Below are positions 47,946 to 58,529 of a DNA stretch of 64,000 nucleotides, piece after piece. The stretch lies in contig JAJEKV010000143.1 in assembly GCA_021234155.1 (NCBI GenBank), forward strand, positions 1,007,358-1,071,357, read 5' to 3'. Within the stretch, counting starts at the first letter, position 1. Each line of letters starts with the position of its first letter. The notes beneath the pieces are model-generated. The model saw only the letters and a program-made list of their open reading frames with translations. It was not told the DNA's origin and did not search any database. Source of the stretch: Isoetes taiwanensis. Taxonomy: Eukaryota; Streptophyta; Lycopodiopsida; Isoetales; Isoetaceae. The position numbers and the translations under genes were made by a program.

Positions 47946-48237
47946 GCGGGCATCGTTTATGTTTTTAAACATCTTTCAATTCTTCATAAGCACTTTAACT
48001 CTTTAACCTCCATCCATACCATACAACTTCATGGCAGCCAGAGCCCCTTGCCCGGACCCCCATTTGGAGGGATATTCCCCCCCCCCAGCCCCAGCCCTGC
48101 CCTGCACCTGCACCCAGCCCCAGCCCATCCAGGGAGAACCAGGAGGAGGGGCCGGGCCACTAAAACGGCCCTACCGATAACAAAGACAAGGGAGAAACCT
48201 CTTCCATGAGGAGGGAAGCCCGAGCAAAGCCCCATCT

Positions 48238-49226
48238 ATGAGATTGACTCGGGAGATGGATGAAGGCTACTCAAGCCCGACACAGGCGCAGACGAGGGCC
48301 ATGAAACAGCTGGAGGAACAGGTCGAGAGTAACAAAACTCGGATTGCGGATCGACAAACAGATACAGTCCCTCAAAGATCCCACGCGCTTAAAAAGACAG
48401 TTATACCGAAAAGGCAACGGTTACAGAGATGGAGACCCGCGATGCAAAGCAGCTTGAAAGATCTGACTTCGCTCCCCACTTTGAGAGGCAAAGCAGGATA
48501 AGCAGGGGCCTTGCCGACTTTGCGAAGCTCGCTGGCCGATTCCCTCCTCACCACCATGCGGACTATGGCGCGACAAACAGGTGTTGAGCGAGGATACTGA
48601 TGGCAACTATTTCCCCGCCTCAAGTCGAGACAGAGGGTATGCCACCGCGGATAATGAAAACGCCCCGCCCCTTGTCGGCCGCCAGTGCAGTAGCCGAAAC
48701 CCTGCAGAGTAGGGCGGAGACACAGGATCGGGAGATTCAGGAGCTCAAAGCAACCATTGCCCAGCAAGACAGTGGCCTCCATGCTGAGGTCCATGAACAC
48801 CTGCGGCACTGCACGAGTGAGTTGGCCAAGCAGCAGAGGCTCCAACAGGAGCTAGGCTCCCGACTCCAGGCAGCAGAGGCCGCAACACAGGGACAGCCAA
48901 ACGCACGTGCCCCACAGCCCATGGGTCGCCAAACAGGCAGACAAACACCACCTCCTCCACCTCACACACCACGTCGCCCTCGCTGTGAGCAGCCCACACG
49001 CTCCAGCCAACAGGCGTCACCTGCTGGGACAGCTAATGTTGCCCCCCGACTCAGTGAGCAGCAGGAGCAGAGCCGCCGACGTCATAACGTGGTGGTACGT
49101 GGACTCTCGGAGGAGGCAGGAGAAGATCTCGTCAAGCGCATTCAGGATGAGATCCTATCTCGAATGGCATTCCCGACTGCGGTACACATTGCTAGAGCAA
49201 GCCGCCTTGGGACCCAACGCACGTGA
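48238..49226 (+). pseudogene. LINE ORF1-like protein
   Basis: Two overlapping frames (48238-48501 and 48600-49226) together give a glutamine/arginine-rich coiled coil (RAETQDREIQELKATIAQQD), a proline-rich linker (PPPPPHTPRRPR) and a C-terminal segment RRHNVVVRGLSEEAGEDLV. That segment resembles the RNA-binding region of LINE ORF1 proteins. A frameshift separates the two halves. The role would be RNA chaperoning of the LINE transcript. Confidence 0.6.
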
Positions 49227-49599
49227 CGCCCGGGCGTGTTGTTACCTTCCGGTTGGCGGACATGCGAAGTCCGTGAGACCGCCCCACGCATCGAGTAGGC
49301 AATTGAAGGGGACCGCTTTATGTTGACCGGGGACCTCACCCCGTCTGGCAGAGTCCCGCCGGCAGCAAATGCCCAGTCGTGGGATGTCCGCCGTAGAGGG
49401 GGCGGTGCCTTGTCCGGGAAGCTTCGCATTTTTCGGCGGCGCCCGAGGGTCGCCCGATGCAATGCGTCGCCGCCGCCACTCGCTCCCGCCGCCGCCAAGC
49501 ACTACCCTGCTGCACCCCCCTGCCTCCGCCGCTCCGGGACTTTGCTCGGAGCGCGCGACATTGCTCCCCCTCCAACCGGCAGATCATCGAAGTCCCACA

Positions 49600-50395
49600 T
49601 CGAATGCCAACAAATAGGAACCGTGCCTCGGATGGTGTCTTGGAACTGAGGGGCTTCCCGCGTAGCGGCGCGAATCTCAACTCTATTGCACCGGATATGG
49701 ATCTCATTTTTCCTCATGGAGACATGGGAGCATGCGGGTACGACACGGACCTCCCAGGGCTATCGCATTTCGATTGTTCAATGAGTGCACAGGCAAGCGA
49801 GGGCATGGCGGCGTTGCCTGCTACTACCGTGCAACCTTGAGGCACTCAGTCTCGTTGCACAAAACAGACAGGCACAATCGCTACTTGTGGGTGCGCGTGC
49901 AGCATGACAGTGGCGACACTCTCCTCATAGCAGCATGCTACCTTCCACATGCCGAGAGCAACTTCTATCACACTCATTTGGATGTGGATCGATTGGAGCC
50001 CTATGTCGATCTATATGATGACATACAGCAGCACAAACAATTGGGCAGGGTTATGTTGCTTGGCGACTTTAATGCACGCACAGGAGCCGAGCAGGTTCCA
50101 AAATTTGATCCCCTGGCAGAGGACGTCTTGCAGTTGAACCCCGCAGAGGTGGCTTGGTCAAGGATATCAGATGACAGCCATATTTCGCGCTATGGCAGGC
50201 AGTTGTTGTTGCTAGGTAGTATCTTTGACACAGTTATTTGTAATGGTCGGCACAATGGCCGTCTTCCGCTTGCTACACTTGTAGACCAGGGAGAACCAAG
50301 GGGCGGCTCCAAAGGTGGGTGGATTATCTCACTGGTTGAGGAACGGGATCTCGCACAGTTACTCATTTCTCCATCGGAATGAACGCCGGGGAAGT
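49600..50395 (+). pseudogene. LINE APE-type endonuclease domain
   Basis: Begins at MVSWN (49630), where the conserved Asn is followed directly by a frameshift (a base lost before RGF). It continues with GHGGVACYYR, DTLLIAACYLPH, and the catalytic block LLGDFNARTG (about 50058-50087), ending with the FDTVICNGR region. The SDHRP block follows in another frame (SDHRPLF at about 50398). The enzyme nicks target DNA for target-primed reverse transcription. Confidence 0.85.
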
Positions 50396-50559
50396 AGATT
50401 CGGACCACCGCCCCCTGTTCATGCATCTCCACCGGGAGGCTTCCCATGCACCTCGCCGCTTCAACACACCGGGTGCCCCCACCGGGCTGGACTACGACCG
50501 TCAGGAGGGACTATGCCCAGCTGCTTGAGCATGATTTATGCGGACTGCTGCGAACTCCC

Positions 50560-52480
50560 CACACTTCAAAGAGCAATCTGGAAATGACTTCGCTTTGCTT
50601 AAAGGCGGGGCCGGAAGATGCTTTGGGAGAAGCCGCTCACGGCGAACCACGAGCACTACCACCTTCCCCCGCACAAATGGTTTGATGATGAGTGTCGGGG
50701 AGCTCAAACGCACACTCCGGCAAGTCATCATCCCATCTCACGCCCACAAAGCCATCAGTCAATACCGCTCCTTTCTCAAGAACAAGAAGGCCAGATACCT
50801 TGCAGAGCATCAGCAACAGATGTTTGGTCTCCTGGACCGGCACCCCAGGACATTCTGGAGAAGGGTCTTGAGCAAGCCTGCACAGCCCACAGGGAACATC
50901 ACCTCGGAGCAATGGGTACAAGATTTGCAATACGGTGTCGACCCGCCGAGGGGCGAACACCGATCCCTCCACCGGATAGGCATGGCTCTGGTTAGAAGGG
51001 GATGTTATCATGGGCCTACAGCGTCTAGCTAATGGGAAGGCAGCAGATTTAGATGGCATGCAGGCAGAACTTCTGAAATGGGCTGGGCCTCCACTGGTGC
51101 CTGTCCTCACGGCATTGTTCAATAAAGCATTGCGAGAAGGCTTCCCTACGCAATGGACCACTAGCAGAGTAGTGCCCATCTACAAAGCAGGGGACCCTCA
51201 ATGCCCGGCCAACTACCGTACTATTATGGTCAGCTCTCTCTTTGCAAAACTGTTGGCTGGCATCCTTGAGCAGCGGCTGACAATATGGGCAGAGGAAACG
51301 GAGGTGCGAGCTCTTACACAGGCAGGTTTCCGGCCCAGACATTCCACCATTGATCATATCTTCACTCTGCGCACATTGATTGAGGATAGCAGGAATCGCC
51401 GGCAGAACCTGTACTGTTGTTTCGTTGATTTTGCAAAAGCGTTCGACACAGTACCCCGCAACAAGCTCTGGGACAGATTGCGACAGCTGGGGACCCCCCT
51501 GGACTTGCAGAATGCAGTATATAGGCTGTACGAGGCATGCTCAGGCCGTATCACATCAGCACAGCCGGTAATCGGTAGCATTGGAGGCGTCGGGGTTGCC
51601 CCCTCTCCCCCACACTCTTTGGCCTATATATTGATCGGTTGGAAGATTGGCTCTCTCGAGCATGGAGGTCTTGGGCGCACATCTCATGCATCACACAATC
51701 CGGCAACTCATATATCTTGTGATGTCAACCTCATGGCCTACACTCCGCAGGACATGCGGCGTCACTGGATGCTCTTGACACTTTTGCCAATTCAGCGGCA
51801 TGCGAGTGAACTTGGCCAAAACTAAATCTTTGCTAGTTGCATCGTCCGTCGGCCAAGGCTTCCCACCTTCACTTACCAGGGGGCAAGAGGTAGAGGTGGC
51901 CCCAACCTACAAGTACTTGGGGATTGAGTTCTCAACTACCACCCATTGGGATCGCGGCTATCGGTTGCGGGTCCGCAGCCGGGTTGGAAAGCACTATATG
52001 CCATGCGAGAACAAATGACCACAAAGCAGAGTTATGCGCTGGGGCCACCGGTCACATTTGTTTGGGCCTTGGTTGAGCCGGTCCCATTGTATGGGGGCAG
52101 AAGTGTGGGGTCCGGGTCATCTCCCTCAACACATGGAATGACCTGGCGGCGGTCTGAAGGCCTTCTTGGCACGGGCCACGGGGGTGAAGTCCACAGTTCC
52201 GTACCAGATCCTACTCCGAGAGACAGGCTTTCTACCCTTCAGCGGGCTGCATTGGAGCGCCATATCGTTTACTTCCCAAAAGGTGGTCGCTATGGCGATA
52301 CACGCTTGCCCCATCTTGCTTTGACCACGGGGGTCCCCAACGCTGAAATCTTCTTTGGAAAGACAAACAAGCTTCCGGTGGTTCTCCGCGTCGTGCAAGC
52401 AAGCAAGATGAATCGTCCCGTCGGGACAAAGAAAGATCGCGAGCACTTAAACCGTACCTAGATGCTACTTTCCTTCGCAA
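50560..52480 (+). pseudogene. LINE reverse transcriptase and C-terminal region
   Basis: The 51010-51590 frame carries fingers and palm motifs: LANGKAADLDGMQAELLKW, VVPIYKAGDPQCPANYR, QAGFRPRHSTIDHI, FVDFAKAFDTVPR. The catalytic YADD box is damaged: at about 51715 only CDVNLMAYTP remains in frame. The part after it (MRVNLAKTKSLLVAS, YKYLGIEFS) is the usual RT thumb/connection. Several frameshifts follow. Confidence 0.9.
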
Positions 52481-52924
52481 GCTCGGGATCAGAGGCTCGA
52501 CGACGCGTTAGCCGCACACTATCGGCAAAGAAGTCAATCCTAGGCTCACAAAGAGGCCCAACCCAAGATTTGTACACCCGCCGCCCATGAAGAAGCGCAC
52601 TTATAGCTTCCATTCGCACGGGTGCACATCGCCTCTGCATTGAAAAACAGGGTGTTGGGCTCGGGAAGCCGCGAGAGCAAAGGCTTTGCCGTGTTGCCAC
52701 CACCGGTGCGATTGAGGATGAATGTCATACCCTCCGGATCTGCGGCATTTGCCCATATCCGAGAGGTATGTTCGACTACTAGTGCACCCAGCCCGTTGCA
52801 TCGCTTATTGACTACGGCGTCGGTGGGTTTGTTGGGGTCATACCTCCGGGAGGTTATGGATGCCTGACGCTGTTTGTGTCCTGGGGGGGGCGGTCTTGAA
52901 CTGTCCTATGCAATTGTATGCGAT

Positions 52925-53083
52925 GCCCGGCATGCTTATTACCGCTAAGGTTTTTCCTCGAAAACCCTTGGGGGGGGGTTTTAATCCTGTCAAGGTAATA
53001 TGCTTTGCGCTCTCTTTGTTTGGGTTCCATAGGCCAATTGGTCTCCGTGGGCGCTAAAAAACCTATTCTATTCTATTCTTATT
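52925..53083 (+). other. LINE 3' UTR stem-loop and tail
   Basis: GCATGCTTATTACC pairs with GGTAATATGC around GGTTTTTCCTCGAAAACCC. Then come TTGGGTTCCATAGGCCAATTG, GTCTCCGTGGGCGCTAAAA and (CTATT)n. Orphan relatives exist at 15585 and, for the stem-loop only, at 26565. Such 3' structures are the recognition site for the LINE's own reverse transcriptase. Confidence 0.7.
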
Positions 53084-54118
53084 TCTACCAAATGAGGCAT
53101 TGCTTGTACTAACTTCATGCATCTAAATGTATTTTTAATCTTGCACGTGTTGCATATGTAAATCCTATTCCTTTGAATATGTGGATTGGAAATTAGGTTT
53201 TCTATTGGAGTTGACAACTATTACACAATGAATAAGTAGCGGCTTTTCATTAGAAAGTAAGTTTTAACACTATGTTGTAACAACAACTGAAGTTATATAT
53301 TAGCAGAGACAACCATCAGCATCCCAATCAAGTGCTTATGATTGCATTAAGAGGTTTTTAGCAAAGCTGATTCCCATAGCAAGACGAAAAACCCTTTTGA
53401 GCTCTAAGAATGTGTGATATATCTCATAGGAAAGACAAAATGCTGCGAATGCACAGAAGATGATGGAGATGATGGAAAGGATACCTGTTTTAGCTCTGGG
53501 GCTACTCTGGCGGCTCAGCAGTTGGGGCTCCATGGCTGATTTGTGAAGCAGCTATGACGAATCCGCTCCACCGCTAAAAAGGCAAGGCTTGAGGATTCCT
53601 CCTCCCAGCTTCAAATTGAAAATATTCTGCAATATCTCGCTTTTAAATAGATAAGATTTGTGCTCAGCAAAGAGATGTTTATGTTTAGAAGCTGCAAGAA
53701 ATTCTAGAATCAAGGAAGAAGGCCACGACTTTGGCAATGCAGCATATAGAAATAGTCATGGCATATAGAACTATTAGAAAATATAAAAATAGCCATGAAG
53801 ATGACCCGGCATTTGGATGACTGATGCAGATCATGCCAAAGGATATCATTTGCAGGCATAACGAAAATTGTCATCCCGTTTCAGCTCCCCATTTTACAAT
53901 CATTGCTCAATCATATCGCCCATCGTCTGCTTCCTTCTAAGGTTTGAAAAATGTAGGGATAACAAACTTTCAATTTCACAAGCAGAGACCAAGATTTCAA
54001 TTCTAGCGCTGGTTACTGATGTACATGAAAATAGTTTAAGTCAAAATCTAAAGATATTGAAGCAGGCCAACACAGTAGTTACGCAGAGAGATTGGACCAG
54101 TTTATCCAATATACTTAC

Positions 54119-54212
54119 AGTTAAAGCAAGCATAGACGTCTTTCCTGTTCCAGATTGTGCCTGGGCAACAACATCCCACCATAGCTGGTGCAACAGGACA
54201 ACCAACATAAAT
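54119..54212 (-). pseudogene. Captured eIF4A-like exon (DEAD-box Walker A)
   Basis: A 94-base exon bordered by CTTACAG and GTAAGT reads ...DVVAQAQSGTGKTSMLALT in frame. That is the Q-motif/Walker A region of eIF4A helicases (usually GRDVIAQAQSGTGKTSM). The bases before DVV are diverged (VVLLHQLWW). No other DEAD-box motif (DEAD, SAT) occurs in the Helitron, so only this exon was taken. Cytosolic or nuclear RNA helicase in origin; non-functional here. Confidence 0.75.
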
Positions 54213-54787
54213 CTGTAAGATAGATGTAGTTAGCAATGTGATAAAGGTAAAGGCAATTGTACAACCAGTTTATTCTCAAGGCATAGTCGACAGCTTTGGG
54301 AATTTTCCTCGCAATGGTGAAGCTTATCAAACAAATATATTGCTTTGAAAATTGCATCAATAAAGAGAATGAAGTATGCGATGGTGTTTACCATAGAAAT
54401 CCTCAAATATCCTGCCAGAAGCAGCGGAATGATATGAGGACACTTCAAAAAATAAAGTCACACTCCTCTGCTAGCAGGCTCAGCTTCTCAGCATAATGAA
54501 TAAACTGCATAATGAATAAACTGCTAGTACTTGGCACGGGGCTCCGAAACCGCTTCAAAAAGATTCATAATTTCTAAGAGCTTGAAAGGAAGATTAAACA
54601 ACTTCAGGTGTAGTTCCTTTGCTATGGCGGGTCATTTGGAATCGGCAGCACTATCACCCGTTCGTTGCTCTACTAAGATTTGATAGGGCAACTGCCTTTT
54701 TGCCTAGACGGAGCTCCATCTGCGAATCTGGGAGATAATGGGCTCTAGGATGCTCTCTTCTTGCTTTATGGAATCTAATCCCTTCAT

Positions 54788-54925
54788 GGATTGGAGATGG
54801 AATGTGAACATCACCTGCAAGCCAGATCGGGGACCTGTCCCCTGGATTGAAAAGCCGGATTGGAGATGGAACGTGAACTTCACCTGTAAGCCAGATCGGG
54901 GACCTGTCCCCTGGATTGAAAAGCC
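54788..54925. repeat. Two tandem 69-bp units
   Basis: GGATTGGAGATGGAAYGTGAAC...CCAGATCGGGGACCTGTCCC...TTGAAAAGCC occurs twice with two or three changes. GGGGACCTGTCCCC is a near-palindrome. It lies near the 5' end of Helitron B. Confidence 0.9.
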
Positions 54926-55103
54926 AAGAATAGAGGAAGAGAGAAATTGCAACGGAAACAAAACCCTAGAAAAAGAAAACATAGGTGAAAGATCTCGACC
55001 TTTAGATTAGGCTCGGATGATCTTAGCCCTTCAAATTAGGGCGTGGTCCATTACTTGCACTAAAACATTATAATATAAGATGTTTGTCGCCTCTCCTCAT
55101 TCT

Positions 55104-56144
55104 AATTTCTTACTCTTTCCATTTGTTTCTCTTCCATGACCCTTTATGGCAATACCTTTGTCTTCTAATTCCTGTTTCAATCTCCGAGCTTCATTCATTC
55201 TTTTTCTTTGCTTAATCCTATCATTTTCAATATTAACTTGTTCAATCTCGGGCCTGTTTTTAGTCCCATATTCTTTTATATCAGCAAAAATAGGTGGCTT
55301 TGTAGTTACGTCATCATCATCATCACTTTGATATGTACTTTCTGATCCTTGTTCCCTTTTCTTTGTTCTTATGGCTGCAACTTTTGATGTCTTTGTAAAC
55401 CTTATTTTCTACAAACATTACATATCTACTAACTAATATCTTTTTGCAATGATGATCATACAATCTGTAACCCTTTGCCTCCTCATCATATCCAATTAGA
55501 TATGCTATTGTAGCCCTGTCATCAAGTTTTTGTCTCCTTTTCTGAGGTACATGCACATAAGCTAAACAGCCATAGGTTTTAAACCTTTCATATTCTGGTA
55601 CTCGTTTAGACCACAAGATTTTTGGAATATCCCAATTTATACTTACACTTGGCAGCCTATTCTGAATGTGTTCAATGCTTCTTCCCAAAAAATGTTTGGT
55701 AACCCAGAATGTTTAAGCATAGCTCTTACAGCATTCAGATAAGTCCTGTTCTTTCTCTCTGCAACTCGATTTTGCTGAGGTGTGAATCTGCAAGTTAATT
55801 GTCTTTTGATTCCATTTTCTACACAAAAGGTCTTAAATTTTAGATATGTAGTCTCCACCATGATCTGATCTTAAGCACTTCACTTTGCTTCCAGTTTCCC
55901 TTTCTACTGCTGCTACAAACTGTTTAAAAGCTTTTAATGCTTCATTTTTCCTTTCTAAACAATATTCTTTTGCTTTCCTAGTATAATCATCAACAAAAGT
56001 AACGAAATACCTTTTCTTGGTATAGCTCCTAACATTGAGTGGTCCACAAATGTCTGTGTGCACAAGTTCCAATGGTGCGTCAGCCCGTTTAGTTAGTTTT
56101 TGAAAAGGCAATCTTGTCTTTTTCCTAGCATGCATCCCCTGCAA
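55104..56144 (-). pseudogene. Copia integrase
   Basis: Reads LELVHTDICGPL, YFVTFVDDYTRK, LRSDHGGDYISK, TPQQNRVAERKNRT, FWEEALNT and ERFKTYGCLAYVHVP: the D,D,E core and C-terminal part of copia integrase. It continues through an acidic linker (SDDDDDVTTKPPIF) with a frameshift near 55375, and meets a TGA just before the Helitron border. It would insert cDNA into the host chromosome. Confidence 0.93.
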
Positions 56145-56470
56145 ATAAAATTCTTGTATTCTGTTTTATCACTTGTAATATATCCAAGCTTGCTCAAATT
56201 TCTTACATTATTAATATTCGTCTGACAAAGACGTTCATGCCAGGTTGGCATATGTTCTGTCACATCCAATTCAAACAAGTCTCCAACTCTTTTTGCCAAG
56301 AAACAAATTTTATTATCCTTCTCAACCGTACAAAGGAGTTTTTCAAAAGACACTTTAAAACCCAAATCTACTAACTGGCTCACTGAAACTAAGTTTTTAA
56401 CTATTCCAGGGACACATAACACTTTGTCCAACTCTCTTGGTTCTCCTTGAAGATTGTACAGTCTCAACAT
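56093..56470 (-). pseudogene. Copia GAG-pre-integrase region
   Basis: Contains LCVPGIVKNLVSVSQL, FLAKRVGDLFELD, HERLCQTNINNVRNLSKLG and a CRGCMLGKR zinc-binding end. This is the HHCC-like segment before the integrase core. Confidence 0.88.
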
Positions 56471-56546
56471 TCCTGCAACTTCAACTTCTTTGATTCTTCC
56501 ATCTCCAAGTTAGATCCGTCTTGAAAATTGCTTCTCATCCTTCTTT

Positions 56547-56774
56547 CTAAGCAAATTTGAATCCCCTAATTGTTCTTTCAGCTCCTGAATCTACAAGAAA
56601 TGATGATTTAGAACCCTTATCTTTACTTGAAATGTTAGATAAAACATTGATTACCTCTTCTTCTGCATCATTTTCTTCGTTTTCTTTCACTGCAATATTT
56701 GTATTTGCTGACCTGAAGCCTTTTCCTTTTCCTCTCTCAGCACCCCCCTCCCTCCTCCCCTCCCCCCTCCCCAA
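56547..56774 (-). pseudogene. Copia aspartic protease start
   Basis: SFLVDSGAER is the active-site motif (usually DSGA/DSGC). Preceded by a basic, glycine-rich linker. The frame is broken downstream towards the pre-integrase part. Confidence 0.8.
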
Positions 56775-57145
56775 CCAATCACCTTTGCCCTTACCTCTCC
56801 CTCAACCTCTTCCAAGATCCCTCGGACTGGGACACTTTGTAGACAGGTGCCCTATTTCACCACAAGTATAACAGGTTTTTGTGCTTTGCTTGCTTCCCTT
56901 TTGGGCAATTGAATTTCAAGTGCCCTACCTCTCCACAGCCATAACATGGCCCAACCTGTCTATTTCTGCCTTTAGCAGAGCTCTCTCCCTTTCTTATCAT
57001 TAGCACGTCGGCTGTATCCTCATCTTCTTCATTAGTTTCTTCCATCGCATACTTCTGCTCAATTTTTGTTCTAGCTATGTGCTCAGCCTCCTCTCTTGTT
57101 TTAGCAACCGTATGTATAAATGTAGCCAAATGTTCAAACTTAGAA

Positions 57146-57214
57146 AACATTCTGGAAATGGCCAAAATCTGATGATTTACTGAATCATCAGATTTTGGCC
57201 ATTTCCAGAATGTT
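57146..57214. repeat. Perfect palindrome in copia gag, 32-bp arms
   Basis: 57146-57177 and 57183-57214 are exact reverse complements around a 5-base centre. A short duplicated AGCAACCTCC follows. The gag frame is lost here. It looks like a local inverted duplication during reverse transcription or repair rather than an inserted element. Confidence 0.92.
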
Positions 57215-57735
57215 CACACCAGCAACCTCCAGCAACCTCCAAGTTTGCACATAATGAATCAAACTTTTGAAACATATTTGTTAACTGCATCTTCTCATCA
57301 AATTTAATTTTTCTGATCTTCTTTTCTAATACATCTATCTGAGATGAACTCTTATCTTGATATGTCTTTATTAAGTACTTCCAAGCATCTCTGGGATGAA
57401 AGTCTCTCAATTTCAACATTATACTTGGTGTCACCTTACACATAATAATTGCTTTGGCCTGTCCTACTTTCAGGTCTTCACTAAACATATCACTGCTATG
57501 ACTTCCTTCCTTTGATTTAGCAGTAGACTCACCTGACTTGGCAGATACAGTTTCACCTGTTGGATTTGTGCTTCTTCTGCTACAGTGGCATTTGGTTCAA
57601 TGATATACCATAGTCCTTCAAATTGCAGCACTTCTTTCACTTTCTCCTTCCATATCTGAAAGCCTCCAACATCCGAAAAAACTTCAACTGATTCCAACAA
57701 AATTGCTCCAAACCTTATGGACATTGTTAGACAAT

Positions 57736-57747
57736 GCTCTGATACCA
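57736..57747 (-). other. Copia primer-binding site
   Basis: TGGTATCAGAGC on the minus strand is complementary to the 3' end of initiator methionine tRNA, the standard copia primer site. It lies one or two bases inside the LTR. Confidence 0.9.
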
Positions 57748-57748
57748 A

Positions 57749-58141
57749 TGAAAGATAATGATGGATCAAACTCAGCTACAACTTACACAAACAACTCAAA
57801 AATAATAGTTGGTTATATTTACTCCACTACAATGTCACACAATGGAATGTAACTCAATAAATTTGAAAGACTAAAACAATAATTCAATGAACAACATCGA
57901 AACTTTGCAAGCCTATAACTACTGACATGATTGCCCATTGCTGCCGATTCTTCTTGTATTTATTTGTGGAGGATCACCGCTTTCATATGATCCTCAAATC
58001 TCCTCCATTGGTAAATGTAGCAAGTAGCTAGATCGATGTTCATTTGTGCACCTATTATGTGCTACTGTTCATCGACTATTGTTTCTATATCTGTATAAAC
58101 CCATGGTCTTATAATGTTTATCTAAATATTTACAATCAACA
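57749..58141 (-). repeat. Copia 5' LTR (393 bp)
   Basis: On the minus strand it starts TGTTGATTGTAAATATTTAG and ends CATTATCTTTCA, with the TG...CA termini of LTRs, and is followed by the primer-binding site. No second LTR is in the window, so its outer border is inferred from the TG and length. Confidence 0.75.
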
Positions 58142-58289
58142 CCTCATAAAATATTCAATGACAAATTAACCTAGGTTGATTTACTAGGTTATTTTCTTCA
58201 AGAGTGAAAAATGTTGCCCTCCAAGTATACATGCAAGGAAACTTGCTTCAGGTTAGGAGGCATCACACACATTGTGTTTGTGATGGGAG

Positions 58290-58529
58290 ATGGTTCAAGG
58301 CTTAGGCATCGATCCACATGATGCAATTGGTGATTATGAGCTTCCTGAGTTTCTAACAAAGTATAACATTGTTATTGGTAGACCTGAGTCACGCATATGG
58401 GACATGATACCAGAGCATGTTTACACATTCATATTCGCCATCATAGGCACGATGAGAGGAGCTTCTACATCTGTTAGCTTCGCAAATGAGCTTCACATTG
58501 AGCCGACAGACATTCCTAGAATTCTTTGA
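58290..58529 (+). CDS. Unassigned 79-codon frame
   Basis: Reads MVQGLGIDPHDAIGDYELPE, then a hydrophobic stretch YTFIFAIIGTM. The amino-acid mix is gene-like but no family motif is seen. It could be a retroelement or host remnant just outside the copia LTR. Confidence 0.2.
   Translation: MVQGLGIDPHDAIGDYELPEFLTKYNIVIGRPESRIWDMIPEHVYTFIFAIIGTMRGASTSVSFANELHIEPTDIPRIL

Larger units (their letters stand above)
47960..53083 (+). mobile_element. Nearly full-length APE-type LINE nested in Helitron B
   Basis: GC-rich against its surroundings. Order: leader, ORF1-like coiled-coil frame, endonuclease, reverse transcriptase, C-terminal region, structured 3' UTR and a short (CTATT)n tail. Every coding part is broken by frameshifts, so it is inactive. 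The RT reads unlike typical plant L1 (QAGFRPRHSTIDHIFTLR, CFVDFAKAFDTVPR) and looks closer to Jockey/CR1-like elements; the clade needs a tree. It is followed by a 60-bp near-copy of the sequence at 47600-47660. Confidence 0.88.
46771..55080 (-). mobile_element. Full-length Helitron (copy B) inserted in copia
   Basis: The minus-strand 5' end is A|TC: TCTTATATTATAATGTTTTA at 55080, with the subterminal palindrome GCCCT-N7-AGGGC further in. The 3' end has hairpin GCCCATC, loop AAC, GATGGGC, then ACCGTAACTAG (46771) and T. Removing 46771-55080 joins copia at A|T and restores its reading frame across the gap apart from one pre-existing TGA, so both borders are base-exact. There is no Rep/helicase. 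Cargo: eIF4A-like exon, 69-bp repeats, a 37-bp tandem array and a nested LINE in the opposite orientation. Confidence 0.95.
56857..57769 (-). pseudogene. Copia gag with CCHC zinc knuckle
   Basis: Three frames cover the Gag: an N-terminal part (FQIWKEKVKEVLQFEGLWYI), a UBN2-type middle (AKAIIMCKVTPSIM, AWKYLIKTYQDKSSSQ, MQLTNMFQKFDSLCANLEVAG) and a C-terminal zinc knuckle CYGCGEVGHLKFNCP (CX2CX4HX4C). The middle is interrupted by a 32-bp-arm palindrome at 57146-57214. Confidence 0.92.
44340..58141 (-). mobile_element. Ty1/copia LTR retrotransposon, nested and 3'-truncated
   Basis: On the minus strand: 5' LTR (57749-58141), primer-binding site, gag, protease, integrase, reverse transcriptase. 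The coding part is split by a Helitron (46771-55080) and by an L1-type LINE (44654-46151). It stops near 44340 inside the reverse transcriptase, at a GGGTTTCCCTTAAGGGGC motif. RNase H and the 3' LTR are missing. Several frameshifts and stops show it is dead. Order of domains (PR-INT-RT) defines copia rather than gypsy. Confidence 0.93.
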
